Origin: Darksidea phi
Taxonomy: Eukaryota; Ascomycota; Dothideomycetes; Pleosporales; Lentitheciaceae
Reading direction: 5' to 3'
DNA: 64,000 nt
NCBI GenBank assembly: GCA_030770425.1
Contig: JASJFT010000009.1
Span: 1 to 64,000 of the forward strand
Shown here: piece after piece, positions 32,126 through 43,233 of the stretch
Layout: each line of letters starts with the position of its first letter
Numbering within the stretch: the stretch's first letter is position 1
The notes under the pieces: generated by a model
Seen by the model: only the letters and a program-made list of their open reading frames with translations
Told to the model about the DNA's origin: nothing
Database searches by the model: none
Program-made: the position numbers and the translations under genes

Positions 32126-33307
32126 ATGATGCGGTTCCTTCCTCGCCTCGCCAGTGCCGTTGCACTGTTTTACTTCCATAGCATCGCGTCGTCGGTAATT
32201 GTGACGGAGAATACCTGCACGCCTCTCGCCAACGGCTACGAAGCCATCGACGACTCTCCGGCCATCAACTCCGCGATCACAGAATGCGGCTCTGGCGGCA
32301 CCATCATCCTCCCCTCCACCGAAATCTACAGCATCCGCTCGCCCATCGACTTCTCGCCCTGCCACAACTGCGACTTCCAAATTGAGGGCACTCTGATAAC
32401 CGCGCGCGGCCAATGGGACTACTGGCGGAACAGTGCCGACTCCGTCTTTAGCATCGCCAACGCCACCGGCGTGCGAATCCGCAGCCTAACCGGAAAAGGC
32501 GTTGTGGATGGCAACGCAATAGAGTTCTACGGACGCTCAGACTGGAATCCTCGGCGTGGAGGGAAACCCTTCGTTCATGTTACGAATGGCTCGTCCGATA
32601 TTAGCATCGAGAACCTGCATTTCAAGAACGTGATGCAACGATTCTTTATCCTGCAGGGCAACTCATCGGCACTCCGGTTCAAGGACCTGCGGCTGACCAC
32701 CGAGCAGCAAAATGGCATCTGGGCCGAATTCGACACCGTCGGATTTGAAATGGGCCAAGTGCACGACGTCAGCATCGAGAACGTGGAAATGGACTTTCGC
32801 GTGCGACCAAACCAGAATAACCGCGCCTTTGGCACATGCATTGCCTTCGACGCCGGCACGGTCAACGTTCGCGTACGTGACATAACCTGCCGTCGCGCCT
32901 GGGGAGGGGCCCTCATTATGTTCGGCACCATCTCCCCCGCGCTCAAACCCTCCGACACCGTGTCCAACATCTTCATCTCGAACTTCACCTTTGACGGTGA
33001 CCATGCGACCGGGCTACAGAGCTGGTGGGACGGCCAGAAGAAGTATGTGAGAAATGCGACGTGGGATGGGATTACGGTTGAGAGTGGGAGCGCGGCCGAC
33101 TTCTGGCCTTGCTATGCGAATATGAGGGCTACGAGTTATATTCCGAACTGTGTTGCGGGTGTCGTGGTCGAGGCGACGGATATTTGGTTTAGGCATTTTA
33201 AGGGGAGGGTGGGGAACCCGCCGACGGATCCGTCTTGGGGGAGGTTTAATAATCTGACGACGGTGGATGCGCATTTCGAGGATTGGGTAGACGGGAATGG
33301 GACGTGA
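32126..33307 (+). CDS. Secreted GH28-fold (polygalacturonase-like) protein with altered active site
   Basis: A single exon encodes 393 aa. A signal peptide spans about residues 1-23 (FLPRLASAVALFYFHSIASS). The body looks like the right-handed beta-helix of glycoside hydrolase family 28: NCDFQIEGTL, VRIRSLTGKGVVDGNAIEFYGR, then regular turns with Asn-rich ladders. Where active polygalacturonases have NTD, DD, GHG and RIK, this protein reads DTVGFE (203-208), CIAFDAG (238-244), RRAWGGAL (256-263) and GLQSWW (296-301). None of the catalytic Asp, His or Lys residues is clearly kept. It may be an inactive relative, a carbohydrate-binding protein, or a subfamily with different chemistry. Several Asn-X-Ser/Thr sites suggest glycosylation. 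There are no introns. The first of two Met is taken as the start. Confidence 0.8.
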   Translation: MMRFLPRLASAVALFYFHSIASSVIVTENTCTPLANGYEAIDDSPAINSAITECGSGGTIILPSTEIYSIRSPIDFSPCHNCDFQIEGTLITARGQWDYWRNSADSVFSIANATGVRIRSLTGKGVVDGNAIEFYGRSDWNPRRGGKPFVHVTNGSSDISIENLHFKNVMQRFFILQGNSSALRFKDLRLTTEQQNGIWAEFDTVGFEMGQVHDVSIENVEMDFRVRPNQNNRAFGTCIAFDAGTVNVRVRDITCRRAWGGALIMFGTISPALKPSDTVSNIFISNFTFDGDHATGLQSWWDGQKKYVRNATWDGITVESGSAADFWPCYANMRATSYIPNCVAGVVVEATDIWFRHFKGRVGNPPTDPSWGRFNNLTTVDAHFEDWVDGNGT

Positions 33308-33734
33308 TGTGAAGGGAGATTCCATCTCCCATAAACGAGTTGGTTTGGAATCCATAGATATGTACCCAACTTCAACTATCTCTGCGCATGTGGTCAACCT
33401 TCGGACGACTCTTTCTCAGAATCTTTCTCTAAGCATAAATATTATGCTCGCGTCTCGCCCTGATCTTTCATCTTTTCATTCCATTTTCCAAGTGGGTACC
33501 AAAGCAGATCCCTGGAGAGTCTACGCAAGCCCATCATCAGCTTCACCATGTCCAGCTAGAAAGGCTTTACTTGCGAGTCCATCATTTTTGACGGGTCAGA
33601 GACCGTCCGGACGTGAGAACCCGACGTCGCCGTCATCGAGAAGCTGTCCCGCAAAGCCCTCCACATCCCGGGGGACACTCAGCTTTCCGTCACCTTCGAT
33701 ACCAAGTGCACCTTGAATAAGCTATACAAGACGT
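33308..33734. other. Intergenic, no gene seen
   Basis: This is the 3' flank of the GH28-like gene. The N-terminal half of the broken MFS gene is not recognisable here. Confidence 0.5.
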
Positions 33735-34420
33735 CCACGCCAACCAAGGATTACGTTTTTCCTATTGTGCTGCATTGTCACCATCTTCGTGCACTTGCCC
33801 CAAGATGAAAAGTATAGGACAATGAGCTGGAAAGAGTTGGTGAAGCAGCTCGACATTCCTGGATTCGCCACACTGGTTCCTGCCATCATCACACTACTGC
33901 TTGCTTTGCAATGGGGCGGCTCCATATGTTCCTGTTCAAATGGGCGAATAATTGTGCTCCTGATTCTCTTCGGCCTCCTCTCTATCGCTTTTGTTACTGT
34001 TTAGCGATACACTCTGAGAATATGTACAATGCCTGGTTTCATATTCCGGTCTCGCAGTATCGGTTTCGCGGCCTGGTTCGCGCTCACAAATTTTTCCGTC
34101 TTCGTGGTCACGGTGTACTATCTTCCGATTTGGTTTCAAGGAATTCAACAAGTGACAGCCTTCCAGTCTGGCATCGGGACCATTCCTATGATCCTAGGAT
34201 TTATCATATGTGCCATCATATCTGGAACTTTGACTGAAATCACAGGATATTATACCCCTTTCATGATCGGCTCATCAGTTCTTATTCCTATCGAGGTTGG
34301 TCTTCTTAGTACCTTCAAGCCAGGTACGCCATCATCAAAATGAATCGGATACTAGGTATTGTTGGGATTTGAAGTCGGCTTGGGGATTTAATTTCCGCTT
34401 AAAGCATACCCATAAGTATA
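33735..34420 (+). pseudogene. C-terminal remnant of an MFS multidrug-type transporter
   Basis: Readable pieces in order are FFLLCCIVTIFVHLPQDEK, ELVKQLDIPGFATLVPAIITLLLALQWGGS, IIVLLILFGLLSIAFVTV, then after a stop MPGFIFRSRSIGFAAWFALTNF, VYYLPIWFQGIQ, FQSGIGTIPMILGFIICAIISG and GYYTPFMIGSSVLIP, ending STFKPGTPSSK. This is the usual second half of a 14-segment (DHA2-type) fungal transporter. After TPSSK the same frame continues IGY, VLLGFEVGLGI with TGA, TAG and TAA exactly where Trp, Gln and Gln codons are expected. The N-terminal half is missing. The frame is broken and the gene is not functional. Confidence 0.8.
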
Positions 34421-37400
34421 TCCTCTTCGGACAAGAGATTTTAAAGAACAATTTGTCCGTCATCCCGCTCGACCCAACTCGCCCCAGCGTCGACATCCCC
34501 TATACTCCAGTAGCAGGGGATGACCTCTTGCTTTACGGGGCCAGCCAAATTCCGCGTCTTACATTGCCAAAGCATGCACTGCTAGCAAGATATGTCTTCA
34601 CCATGGTAGTGTTCGCTCCTAAGATGCGATGCACATATGTGGGGAGCTCATGGACGGCGTCCCATTTTTCGAATTGGGCATGGTTTACGTAGGTGCTGGC
34701 TTAAATCGAGGATACTATGACTAGTGTCCGGGTGAGTTATGGGGGGAAAGAAGTGTGAGTCGCAGTAGCAGACGAAAGCGATGGGTTTTATTTCGGTGGT
34801 TTCATGGTGTCGAGGTGTCGTCAACGCCTATGTGGACTTACCTGGCCTCAAGAAGAAGTAGTGAAGAGGGTATCGAATAAGTAGCTCCTATCGTGTCGTC
34901 AAACTCGCGGAATAACTTAAAAAGGTGATATTAAAGAACTATTCCGTCCCGAATGCCTTAAACGCAAAGAGGTTGAAACCAAGTGGGTGTGCAGTTATTA
35001 CCTAAGGCGTAATAGTATGTCTATAAGGGTAACGGCCCGAGCCTTATGAAAGAGAGCGTAGCGTGTGCTAAAAGATTAACTATAAGCTATTTCCTTTACG
35101 AAGAAGCGTAAGTAAATTACTATAGGTTAAAATCCAGATATTTACCGACGCTAAGAGTATTAAGGGTACGATTATTATGTAGCTACTTTAGCTACTTAAG
35201 TTTTTATATCTATTATATTAAGCGCCGTAAACTATAGATAAGATGCCTACTACTACAACCCTAAGTCTAGATATATATTAGCAATTCTAATAGAGCGTTA
35301 CTGGTTCTAGCGTCTTTTCTGGCGACGGCATTTTTTGGAACACCGTTACTCAGCTCAGCTCCATGGCCGTTACCCACGAAGTAAAATCGTTTTGTCTTTC
35401 TAATAGTCTTTCGTGATATAAAAGCCCTATTGCGTGCTCAAGGTTCGCCGCGCTGCTCTTAACTGAAAGCTCAATCATTCGCCATGGGTAGTGCGACAAG
35501 TATCCCGCCCAACCGTAATTAATTACAAGGACATAGATATAACCCGACATGTCCCCTACAACGTACGATAAACAATGGCGCATATCGGGCGATATGCCCG
35601 CCAGCTTGTACATGATCTGGAGCGAAAATCAGATGAGCAAGCTTGAATGTTGTCTGAGGTAATTGCACGCATAACGATCTACTAAAAGGCCGTAGGATCA
35701 ATCTCTTCTTTAAGTCAATACGTTTGGAAATCAAAAGCCGATCATCTCCAGCCCCATGGATAAGGACCCAATGATACTTCGATAATTGAACCAAGGCGCC
35801 CTCGCTTCCGTTTTCAATCTATCGGTACTTCAACATCCTCCCCACCAAACTCGGCAGTACCATCGCCCTACACTTTTCCATAGTCCTTATTTCCCTTCTC
35901 TCTCAGTTCCGAATTCGAGGGCCTCTTGTGCATGTATCTGGCTCTAGTTATAGACATGTCTACGTCTTCCATACCATGGTACAATAAAACCCGATTCTTG
36001 TCGACAATGTCCTTAAGTTTAAATCCCTAATGGCGACCGCCGTTCCTGAAGTTAATCGTGTAGCGTAGGGTCCCATACCTTAAGAAAAACTTCTCTCTTC
36101 TTAAGCTCCCTAAAGCCTCACTTCCTTACGGGAACTCATAGCTACTATGGCTAGTATAAAAGGCTAGCGTCCACTGATGTTTAATATACGATAATACTTG
36201 TACCCGAGATGTTTGAACGCGAGCTTGCACGCGTCGAGCGTATAGTCCACCATATTGTGACTTGAGTAATGGTACACAGTGGAGAAAACGTATTTATAAG
36301 GAAATTATTATGTTTGATATAGAGTGTTGTAACAAGGACGTTGTACGGTAAATATATGGTATAGGAGAGTAAAAATACTGTAGCATAGGGTTTAAAGCTC
36401 AGTTTTAATCTTCTTTAATAATATATTTATTACCTTAATAGCTCCCGCGCCGAGATGGTTGTCGCCTAGGTGTAACCATCAGCTTTTCGGTACGGAACAC
36501 TGATATTAAGGTACCCCTCATTGTATGTAACCAGATATAATTAAAGGAAAACTCTGTTAGGCATCGCCGCTTAGTGCGCTAGGTTCCGGCAAGCCAAACG
36601 CGCCTTCACCTCCCACGTCGTCGCCAATTTTCACTCGGGTCCGTCATGTATGCTAGGTAAGGACGTTAACACACGTGTTAGACAGTCTTCTTCCTCAGGT
36701 CCAGCCCCAAGGCATGAACTCAATGAAAAAAATTGTAAAGGTGGTGAAAAATTTGGGTGCGGGTCAGGAGTATTACTACCCGGAGAGCCGCACTGCTAGC
36801 AGTCGAATTATCAGACGCTGCAGTCATCACCGAAGGAGCTGAATTATCAGAGACTCCTTGATGGATTGTTGCGGGTCTGAGAGGGCCGCACCACAGCCAA
36901 ATTATCAGACTGTAGCCATCGCCCAAGAAGCCGAAAACGGACGCTTCTCGAGCGGAGTCGGAAGGTCAGACCGAAGGACTGGACGATCCGCAGACGGGAA
37001 CCTGCTAATTAGTGGAAAGAGAGGTGGGTGAGGGGAGGGGGGAAGGGAGGGGTAGAAGCGAAGGTGAGAGTAGGGGAGTAAAGAAGCAGAAGCGAGAGGC
37101 GATGGTTAGTTAAATGGGGCCGTGGGCGGGGTTTATACATGCGGAAGGAGCTGGTCCGTGCAGGTTAGGATCACATGATATGACATGACTGTTAAACGAG
37201 AAGCTAACTGTCTGCCGAAGTTAAGCCAGGCCAATCGGAGAGGTGGGCCTGATTTCATGGTGAATGAGAGGGCACGTGCTTTGGAAGCGTGCTGGGTTAA
37301 TTCCATGAGTTAGTTGATATGCACTATTTGCGAGATGGCTATTAAGATGCAATTTACGTTCCTGAAAGTGTGCTAAAATAGTTGAATTGGCGCCTACACA

Positions 37401-37432
37401 TACGCTAGGGCATCGCAGCATGTCCAATCTAC
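34421..37432. other. Three kb of relic or non-coding DNA
   Basis: No gene is supported. From about 34870 to 36550 the sequence is rich in TA and poor in open frames, like weakly RIP-mutated repeats. Pieces such as EVETKWVCSYYLR near 34970 may come from a transposon but are too short to name. Around 36800-36930 the motif AATTATCAGA occurs three times. A purine-rich run lies at 37020-37085. Confidence 0.5.
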
Positions 37433-38386
37433 CTACTCATCCTTACTGTAGAACCCTACATCCCCACTCTTCGCCCCCATCTCCACCAGCCGCTCCCTCA
37501 TCTTGCTCGCCCTCTCCGCCATCTCTGGTTCAAATTCGTGAAAGTCATACTGCCCCACCCACTCGCCCACACCATGTTGCAGCACATTCCTCGCTCTCTC
37601 TCCACTTCCCAGCGTCGTGCCCATACTACCATGGAGCGTCATTCTTTCCTTCGTAGGATCATACACGCCACGGTGCAGGATATTGTTGTTGTAGAAAGCG
37701 ACTTCACCGGCTTTCAGCTTGACGACGAGTTGGTTCGGTAAGGCCGGTTCGTAAGGGTCTGCGGAGCGCTCGGTGGGTGTGCGGGCGCGTTTGTGGGAGC
37801 CTGGGACGACGACTAGAGAGGCGTCGTCGTAGAGGGCGAGATTCCATTGTGCGTGGAGACCTGGTTTGCCTAGTTTCTCCATCTCTTCCTCATCCGTGGC
37901 GGTAGCGGGGATGTCGTCACGGTGCCACCTCAAAGCGAAATCTTTCTCCGGCCGCACCAGCATGTTGTATAGCTCCATCACCATGTCATCTTCAGTGCAT
38001 CCGATCAAACTTGCCACATACTTCATCAGCTCAGCGTCGAAATAGCTCTTCGCGAAGGTGAGATGGTCTGGGTTGGAAGGGTGTAGGAGGTGCTGCACGC
38101 CCCATATGCCATTGCTGGGGTCTGAGGGCCAAGGAGGAAATTGCTTGGGGAGGGTGCGAATGTACGGCCATTGTCCCGATCGCGCAGCTTCTGTCATGCG
38201 TTTGGCGGATGCGCGAAGCTTTTCCAGGTCGAAGGAAGGGAAGAGGGAGGCGGGGAGAACAACGAAGCCGTCACGATCGAGCAACTCCCGTGCGGCTTTG
38301 TAAGGGTTCGACGCTTCAGATTTAACGGTCGCACCATTGGTTGTGGGGTTTGGTAGGAGAATGGGGGATTCGACGGCGGTGGCCAT
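37433..38386 (-). CDS. Phytanoyl-CoA dioxygenase (PhyH) family protein
   Basis: A single exon encodes 317 aa. The Fe(II)/2-oxoglutarate dioxygenase triad is visible: H155 and D157 in RWHRDD, and H238 in NNNILHRGVY. LVVVPGSHKRAR at about 191-202 is typical of the family. Homologues oxidise a carbon centre using O2 and 2-oxoglutarate; the substrate in fungi is mostly unknown (lipid, amine or secondary metabolite). No targeting signal is evident, though the C-terminus FYSKDE is not a PTS1. There are no introns. Confidence 0.88.
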   Translation of the reverse strand: MATAVESPILLPNPTTNGATVKSEASNPYKAARELLDRDGFVVLPASLFPSFDLEKLRASAKRMTEAARSGQWPYIRTLPKQFPPWPSDPSNGIWGVQHLLHPSNPDHLTFAKSYFDAELMKYVASLIGCTEDDMVMELYNMLVRPEKDFALRWHRDDIPATATDEEEMEKLGKPGLHAQWNLALYDDASLVVVPGSHKRARTPTERSADPYEPALPNQLVVKLKAGEVAFYNNNILHRGVYDPTKERMTLHGSMGTTLGSGERARNVLQHGVGEWVGQYDFHEFEPEMAERASKMRERLVEMGAKSGDVGFYSKDE

Positions 38387-39264
38387 GGTGCTGGGTACTG
38401 TTTGCTCTGAGAGCTCAGTTAGGCATGGAAGAATAGAAAGGTGGCTATAAACGTGAGGCGTGAGCGACAGCGAGTTTATGAACGCTTCGGCGCAAGATTC
38501 ACGGGCGTTGTAGTGGAAATGTGTTCATGTAACGTCGAGGTAAGGTTGAGAGTGGGATGTAACTACCCCGCATCATCATCCTGTCACCCTGTCTACCAGT
38601 CGGCCCTCGTGGGATGGTGCCACACTAACGTCAGGCTTTGATTGAGCTTCTCCTACCAGCTCCACTCCTGGTAACGTGCAATTACTTATCGATCCGGGCA
38701 AATTAGGGCCTGTTGCAATCCGAGGTGGCAGCATAGATTCGGACGCGTCACTCGCTTAATCTTTGAATAAATGAAAGTAGCACCGGGAATAAATGAGAGG
38801 AGCACGCCTAATTAAGCGTTTATCCACGACGCTATGCTACCTCGACGGAATGTTACATGTTGCTGCGCACGCAAAGAAATGCTAGCAGTAATGAGGCATA
38901 CGAAGGGTATCAATTGGTACTAAGACCGAAGTCTGTAATCATCTTAGCTAGCTTTACTTAGTAAATTGTAATCTAGATTGATACTAGGGCACTGTACAGC
39001 GAGCCCAAACAGCAGAAGAGCCAGCGCCGAGGCATTTCAAGCACACGAAAAAGACTATGGCGTGTGTGAAAGTAGCATAGAGATAGCCAACAGCATTTTG
39101 GCTACGGTCAAATGAGCAATGGTCCGTCAGCCTCACACCCTTTCCCCATTATCACCCATGTAGTGCCACGAAGAGACGGTCCACAAGAGGCGTTAAATTA
39201 TGATAGAACGTTATTTATGCCATATCTTCTTGTTCTATTTCGTACTAGTGTCATTCCTCACTAA
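38387..39264. other. Intergenic, no gene seen
   Basis: This is the 5' flank of the PhyH gene and the 3' flank of the Rdh54-type gene. No feature is recognised. Confidence 0.6.
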
Positions 39265-41967
39265 TCACGATGTAGATTTCGTAAACACGAACCCAACCTT
39301 GCAGTCTTGCTCCTTCAGCACCTCAAGGAAGACATCATCATCGACCGCCAGTGCCAGCTCATCAGCGTCAACCTTCGGAGTTCCTCCATCTACTAAATCC
39401 AAAGCCTCCGTGCTATTTATGCATCGAAGATGCTTGGTATCGGTGTGGCGGTAGTCGAATAGCATGGTCAGCTTGGGTTGTTTCGATGCACGTCGAGTCT
39501 TGATACGCGCCTCTTGCTCGTCCATGTCGACTTGGCTTGCCTTCCGCAGAAGGGGAACATCATCTTCATCCTCTTCCTCGTCCTCAATGACTTCAGGAGG
39601 CTCATGTTTGATCTCGGGTGAGCCTCTGCAGCCACATGTACAACCAAGTAAATCATGTGTCTGGCACGTCTCTCGCTCATCTAAACGAAACAAATCTTTC
39701 AACTCCTCCTTCGAGAACGAAGACGCGCTTGCCTTGTTGTCAACAACTGCATTCGCAAGGCCCATTTTCATCACCTGCCGTTGAAAGATTTTCTCATCCA
39801 GCCCGCCCTGGATGAGGAAACGATAAACCTTGCAAGGTAGTTTCTGTCCATCGCGATGGATACGTGCCATCGCCTGTAAATCGGTGGCAGGATTCCAGTC
39901 GATGTCGAAGAGCACAATGCGAGATGCGCCGGTGAGGTTGAGGCCGACGCCTCCTGCTTTTGCGGATAGGAGAAAGGCAAACGAGGTTTTCTTGGGGGTT
40001 TTGTTGAACTTTTCGACGAGCGCTTGGCGGTTCTTTGCGGGGGTGCTGCCATCGAGACGAAGATAGCTGTAGGAGAGGGATACAAGAAGACGCTCAATCA
40101 TGTCGAGGGTCATAGTGTAGTTGGATACAATGACAATCTTTTCCTCGGTTGTTGTGTATATGCGATGGATCAGACTATCGAGGACGCGAAGCTTCGCGCT
40201 TGAAGAATTTGAGTTCAAGACGTTAGGCGGTATGAGAGGTAGCAAAGATTGCAACATCTCTGAAGGTGTATCATCGGCGTCCTTCGACTTCAACAGTGCC
40301 GGGCTGTTGCATACCTTCTTGAGGACATTGATGAGCTGCAGGGCCATATCGGTATTGCCAAGGGCGACCGCAAAGACGGGAGAAGTTATAATGCTGCGGT
40401 AAGCAGCAGCTTGCGCGGGTGTAGGCTTGCAGAAGACGATGTGCTCCGTCTTGGGCGGGAGATATTTGCTCAGAACCTCAGCAGTCCGTCGAATCATAAA
40501 TTGACTAGTCAGGGACACAAGCTCCTTCCATCGAGCTTCGCCCTTCTCCAATTCTGACTCACTCGCATTAGGCTGTCGACTTCGTACGATAGGGCCCTCG
40601 AAGGTGCGTTTGAAGGCCGCGCGCTGTCCGAGAAGACCAGGATTAACAAAGTCGATAGCTGTGAAGAACTCGCCGAGGTCATTTTGAAGCGGTGTTCCAG
40701 AAAGAATGATGCGACGTTCGGTGTTGAGAGACTGGATTGCTTGCATTGCTTTGTTGTTTGCCGTCTTCAGTCTGTGGCCTTCATCTGCTACGACAATGTC
40801 GATTTTGCCCTTCTTTAGCTCTTCTTGCACAACACGGAGCATCTCGTACCCAACGATCATGATGTTATATGACTTGCCCATAGTAAAGTTGGAGATCTTC
40901 TTATTCTTACCATCCGCGACGAAGACACCAATGCGTTCATTCCCTAGCCACTTGCGAAATTCGCGACGCCAGTTGTCGACCAGCCCGGCCGGACAGACAA
41001 TCAAGGCTTTGGTGACAACAGGGGTACTCTCGTAGATAGGGTTTTGCTTCATCAGTGTCCATAACAAGGCGATAGTCTGAAGCGTCTTGCCCAGTCCCAT
41101 CTCATCAGCCATGATAGCTCCTTCGCCTTCACACCGCATGCCCATGACACACTCGTACAAGAATTGCACGCCCTCACGTTGATGGTCTCGAAGGAACTTC
41201 CCAAGAACTGGGTCAACGACCACATCGACGATCTGCTTTCCTTTTGGACAGGAAGCCGGTCGCTTCATGACAAGAGCATTAGGGTGGTTCGGGTCATGTC
41301 GTGGCTGCGGCGCAGGACTATTCGTCTTAGGAACCACTGTTGTTGACAGCAAAGGGGTCTTGAAGTGTTTGCCAGAAGCTGCAGGCCTCCACTCCGGGAT
41401 GAGCTCGGGATTGGCCACTCCCTTGCCCGCCTTATGGCCCTTCCACTTCTCCTCTCCTTTCTTTATCGCTAGAGGCTTGTAGCTAGGCTCTACCGGCTTA
41501 AAAGGCGCTACTGGTGCCGCTGCAGTGCCGTTCAAGAATACGCGTCCCGACAAATACTCCTCCTTCCGAATGACGCTATCAATCTCTAACTCTCTCCCGC
41601 CCAGCGACAGCGCCGAACCAGGTAACAACGGCCGAGTACACGCCCCTCTTCCAATTTCTTTTCCTGTATTGCTATCCGTCAGCGTGGCGCAAGTCCCGAC
41701 AATAGAGAGCACGCCGTCACCATCCCACGTCTTGTTCTTCTTGGTTGTGTACTTCCGCCACAGGACTGTGTAGTATTGCTCGTTCGAATCGGATGAAGAG
41801 GATGCGGACGGTGCAGGATTGTAGACGGCTACGAGAGGCTTGCGTTCACCAGACGCGGGCCGTGGTGAGGGTGTATCGGACGATATGCGTCGTTTCTTCG
41901 CGGGTGGCTCGCCACTGCCAGAGTCGGGTCGAACGAACGATGGCGGCCTGAATGGCTTTCCGATCAT
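39265..41967 (-). CDS. RDH54: Rdh54/Tid1-type SNF2 DNA translocase
   Basis: A single exon encodes 900 aa. The N-terminus has MIGKPFRPPSF and a DUF2439-like domain at about 64-135 (YYTVLWRKYTTKKNKTWDGDG), a pairing typical of Rdh54. The SNF2 ATPase follows: Walker A in DEMGLGKT (288-295), DEGHRLK as the Walker B/DEAH-type motif, LSGTPLQNDLGEF, then the helicase C lobe with SAKAGGVGLNLTGASR and DWNPATDLQAMARIHRDGQ. A Cys-rich CTCGC segment and an acidic run come near the C-terminus. The protein is expected to act with Rad51/Dmc1 in recombinational repair and meiosis by translocating on double-stranded DNA and clearing recombinase. The DUF2439 region favours Rdh54 over Rad54 itself. Confidence 0.92.
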   Translation of the reverse strand: MIGKPFRPPSFVRPDSGSGEPPAKKRRISSDTPSPRPASGERKPLVAVYNPAPSASSSSDSNEQYYTVLWRKYTTKKNKTWDGDGVLSIVGTCATLTDSNTGKEIGRGACTRPLLPGSALSLGGRELEIDSVIRKEEYLSGRVFLNGTAAAPVAPFKPVEPSYKPLAIKKGEEKWKGHKAGKGVANPELIPEWRPAASGKHFKTPLLSTTVVPKTNSPAPQPRHDPNHPNALVMKRPASCPKGKQIVDVVVDPVLGKFLRDHQREGVQFLYECVMGMRCEGEGAIMADEMGLGKTLQTIALLWTLMKQNPIYESTPVVTKALIVCPAGLVDNWRREFRKWLGNERIGVFVADGKNKKISNFTMGKSYNIMIVGYEMLRVVQEELKKGKIDIVVADEGHRLKTANNKAMQAIQSLNTERRIILSGTPLQNDLGEFFTAIDFVNPGLLGQRAAFKRTFEGPIVRSRQPNASESELEKGEARWKELVSLTSQFMIRRTAEVLSKYLPPKTEHIVFCKPTPAQAAAYRSIITSPVFAVALGNTDMALQLINVLKKVCNSPALLKSKDADDTPSEMLQSLLPLIPPNVLNSNSSSAKLRVLDSLIHRIYTTTEEKIVIVSNYTMTLDMIERLLVSLSYSYLRLDGSTPAKNRQALVEKFNKTPKKTSFAFLLSAKAGGVGLNLTGASRIVLFDIDWNPATDLQAMARIHRDGQKLPCKVYRFLIQGGLDEKIFQRQVMKMGLANAVVDNKASASSFSKEELKDLFRLDERETCQTHDLLGCTCGCRGSPEIKHEPPEVIEDEEEDEDDVPLLRKASQVDMDEQEARIKTRRASKQPKLTMLFDYRHTDTKHLRCINSTEALDLVDGGTPKVDADELALAVDDDVFLEVLKEQDCKVGFVFTKSTS

Positions 41968-43233
41968 CGCGATGGCGAGGAACGGCTAATGAGCTTCCTG
42001 TACAACGTGATGGGTGGAGTGGGTGAGGGAAGGTTGTTAATTCCAGTCGTTGTTAGTCCATGAAGAAACGACGCGCACACGCGAATCACGCTAGCGCGCA
42101 AGCACGTAAGCACGTGCCGCTACCGCTCGCCCATCAATTTGACGCATCAAACGGCAATGCCTACCAATAACTTCCTTTAGATTGCGACTGGTCGCGTTCA
42201 ACGAGGTGTACACATGTACGTTAACATCAGTGTTTTGCATTTGGAAGCCGATGCCCACATCTAAGAAGAAGATACGCACCATTTTATAGGTCTATCAATA
42301 AGAATCCAGGGATTTTCTTCACTAGTTCAACCTGGTACAGCGTATCCAGAATTGCTTCAGGGCACTATCAATTGACTTACAGGCTTACAAATTCTTTGCG
42401 TGTGGCCTGGGGTATCAGAGACGAGGAGCAGGAAGCAAGTTGATGGAATGGGGATACGAACTAGCCGATCGGATTAGCGCCATTCGCACGGTTGAAGCTT
42501 CAGGCATGGGGCAATAGTTGTATGAGAAGTGCTGCTACGCATTGCAAGACCGATTTCCGTTAGAGGTTTCGGGGAAGTTCGGGCATGGACAAACGAGTGG
42601 TAGTATACACTTTATGGTTAGTCTTGACTCGGGGCTACGAAGTGCTTCGCGATCGTAAGACAATGGCCCCTTTAGTGTAGAGTAATAGGTACTGAAGCCC
42701 CTCTGGATTAGGTTTATTCACTCTGAACCTCGAAGCTGTGATTGACCAAGAGGCTAACAAGTACAACAAATAAAATCAGATGGTAATCATATCTAAGATG
42801 CGTCTCGCGGATTCCGCGAAACTGATAGCACCACTGCCCAGACTACCGTCTTTCCATCTCCGTCTGGAAGTGTACATACAGTACAAGGACAAAAGTCCGT
42901 AAGCATTTTCGCATGTCCTGCTAGGTAAAGCGTATCCAGACTTGCGTCAGGCTACTGTACATGTATGAGTGTGCTGATGAATGGCTCAGTGAGGTGTTCG
43001 AACTGTGGGTGGGTAATGACAGGAGAACAAATGAGTATTAGGAAATAGAACAGGAGAGGAAAGAAAACATATGGAGAAAAACCGGAACGCGGTGGGTTGA
43101 AAGGTGACCGTGGTTTCCAGCTCTTCCGGTGTCCCTGGCAAAGTTCCTCCACTGAAGCATGGCTACGCTAGGAGTACTGTGCTAGAAGGATGGCTGCGGC
43201 TGTGTTTTCCTTGCGCTTCAACGAACTGAGGTC
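41968..43233. other. Intergenic, no gene seen
   Basis: This is the 5' flank of RDH54 and the 3' flank of the RdRP gene. AGCACGTAAGCACGTG near 42100 is a short repeat. AGCGTATCCAGA occurs at 42340 and 42930, in a repeated context (CAGGC/CAGGG after it), suggesting a small diverged direct repeat. Confidence 0.5.

Noticed and set aside
34880..35100. Possible Ty1/copia reverse transcriptase relic (ETKWV-like piece)
   Set aside because: Only one short piece fits, and no neighbouring RT motifs follow in any frame.
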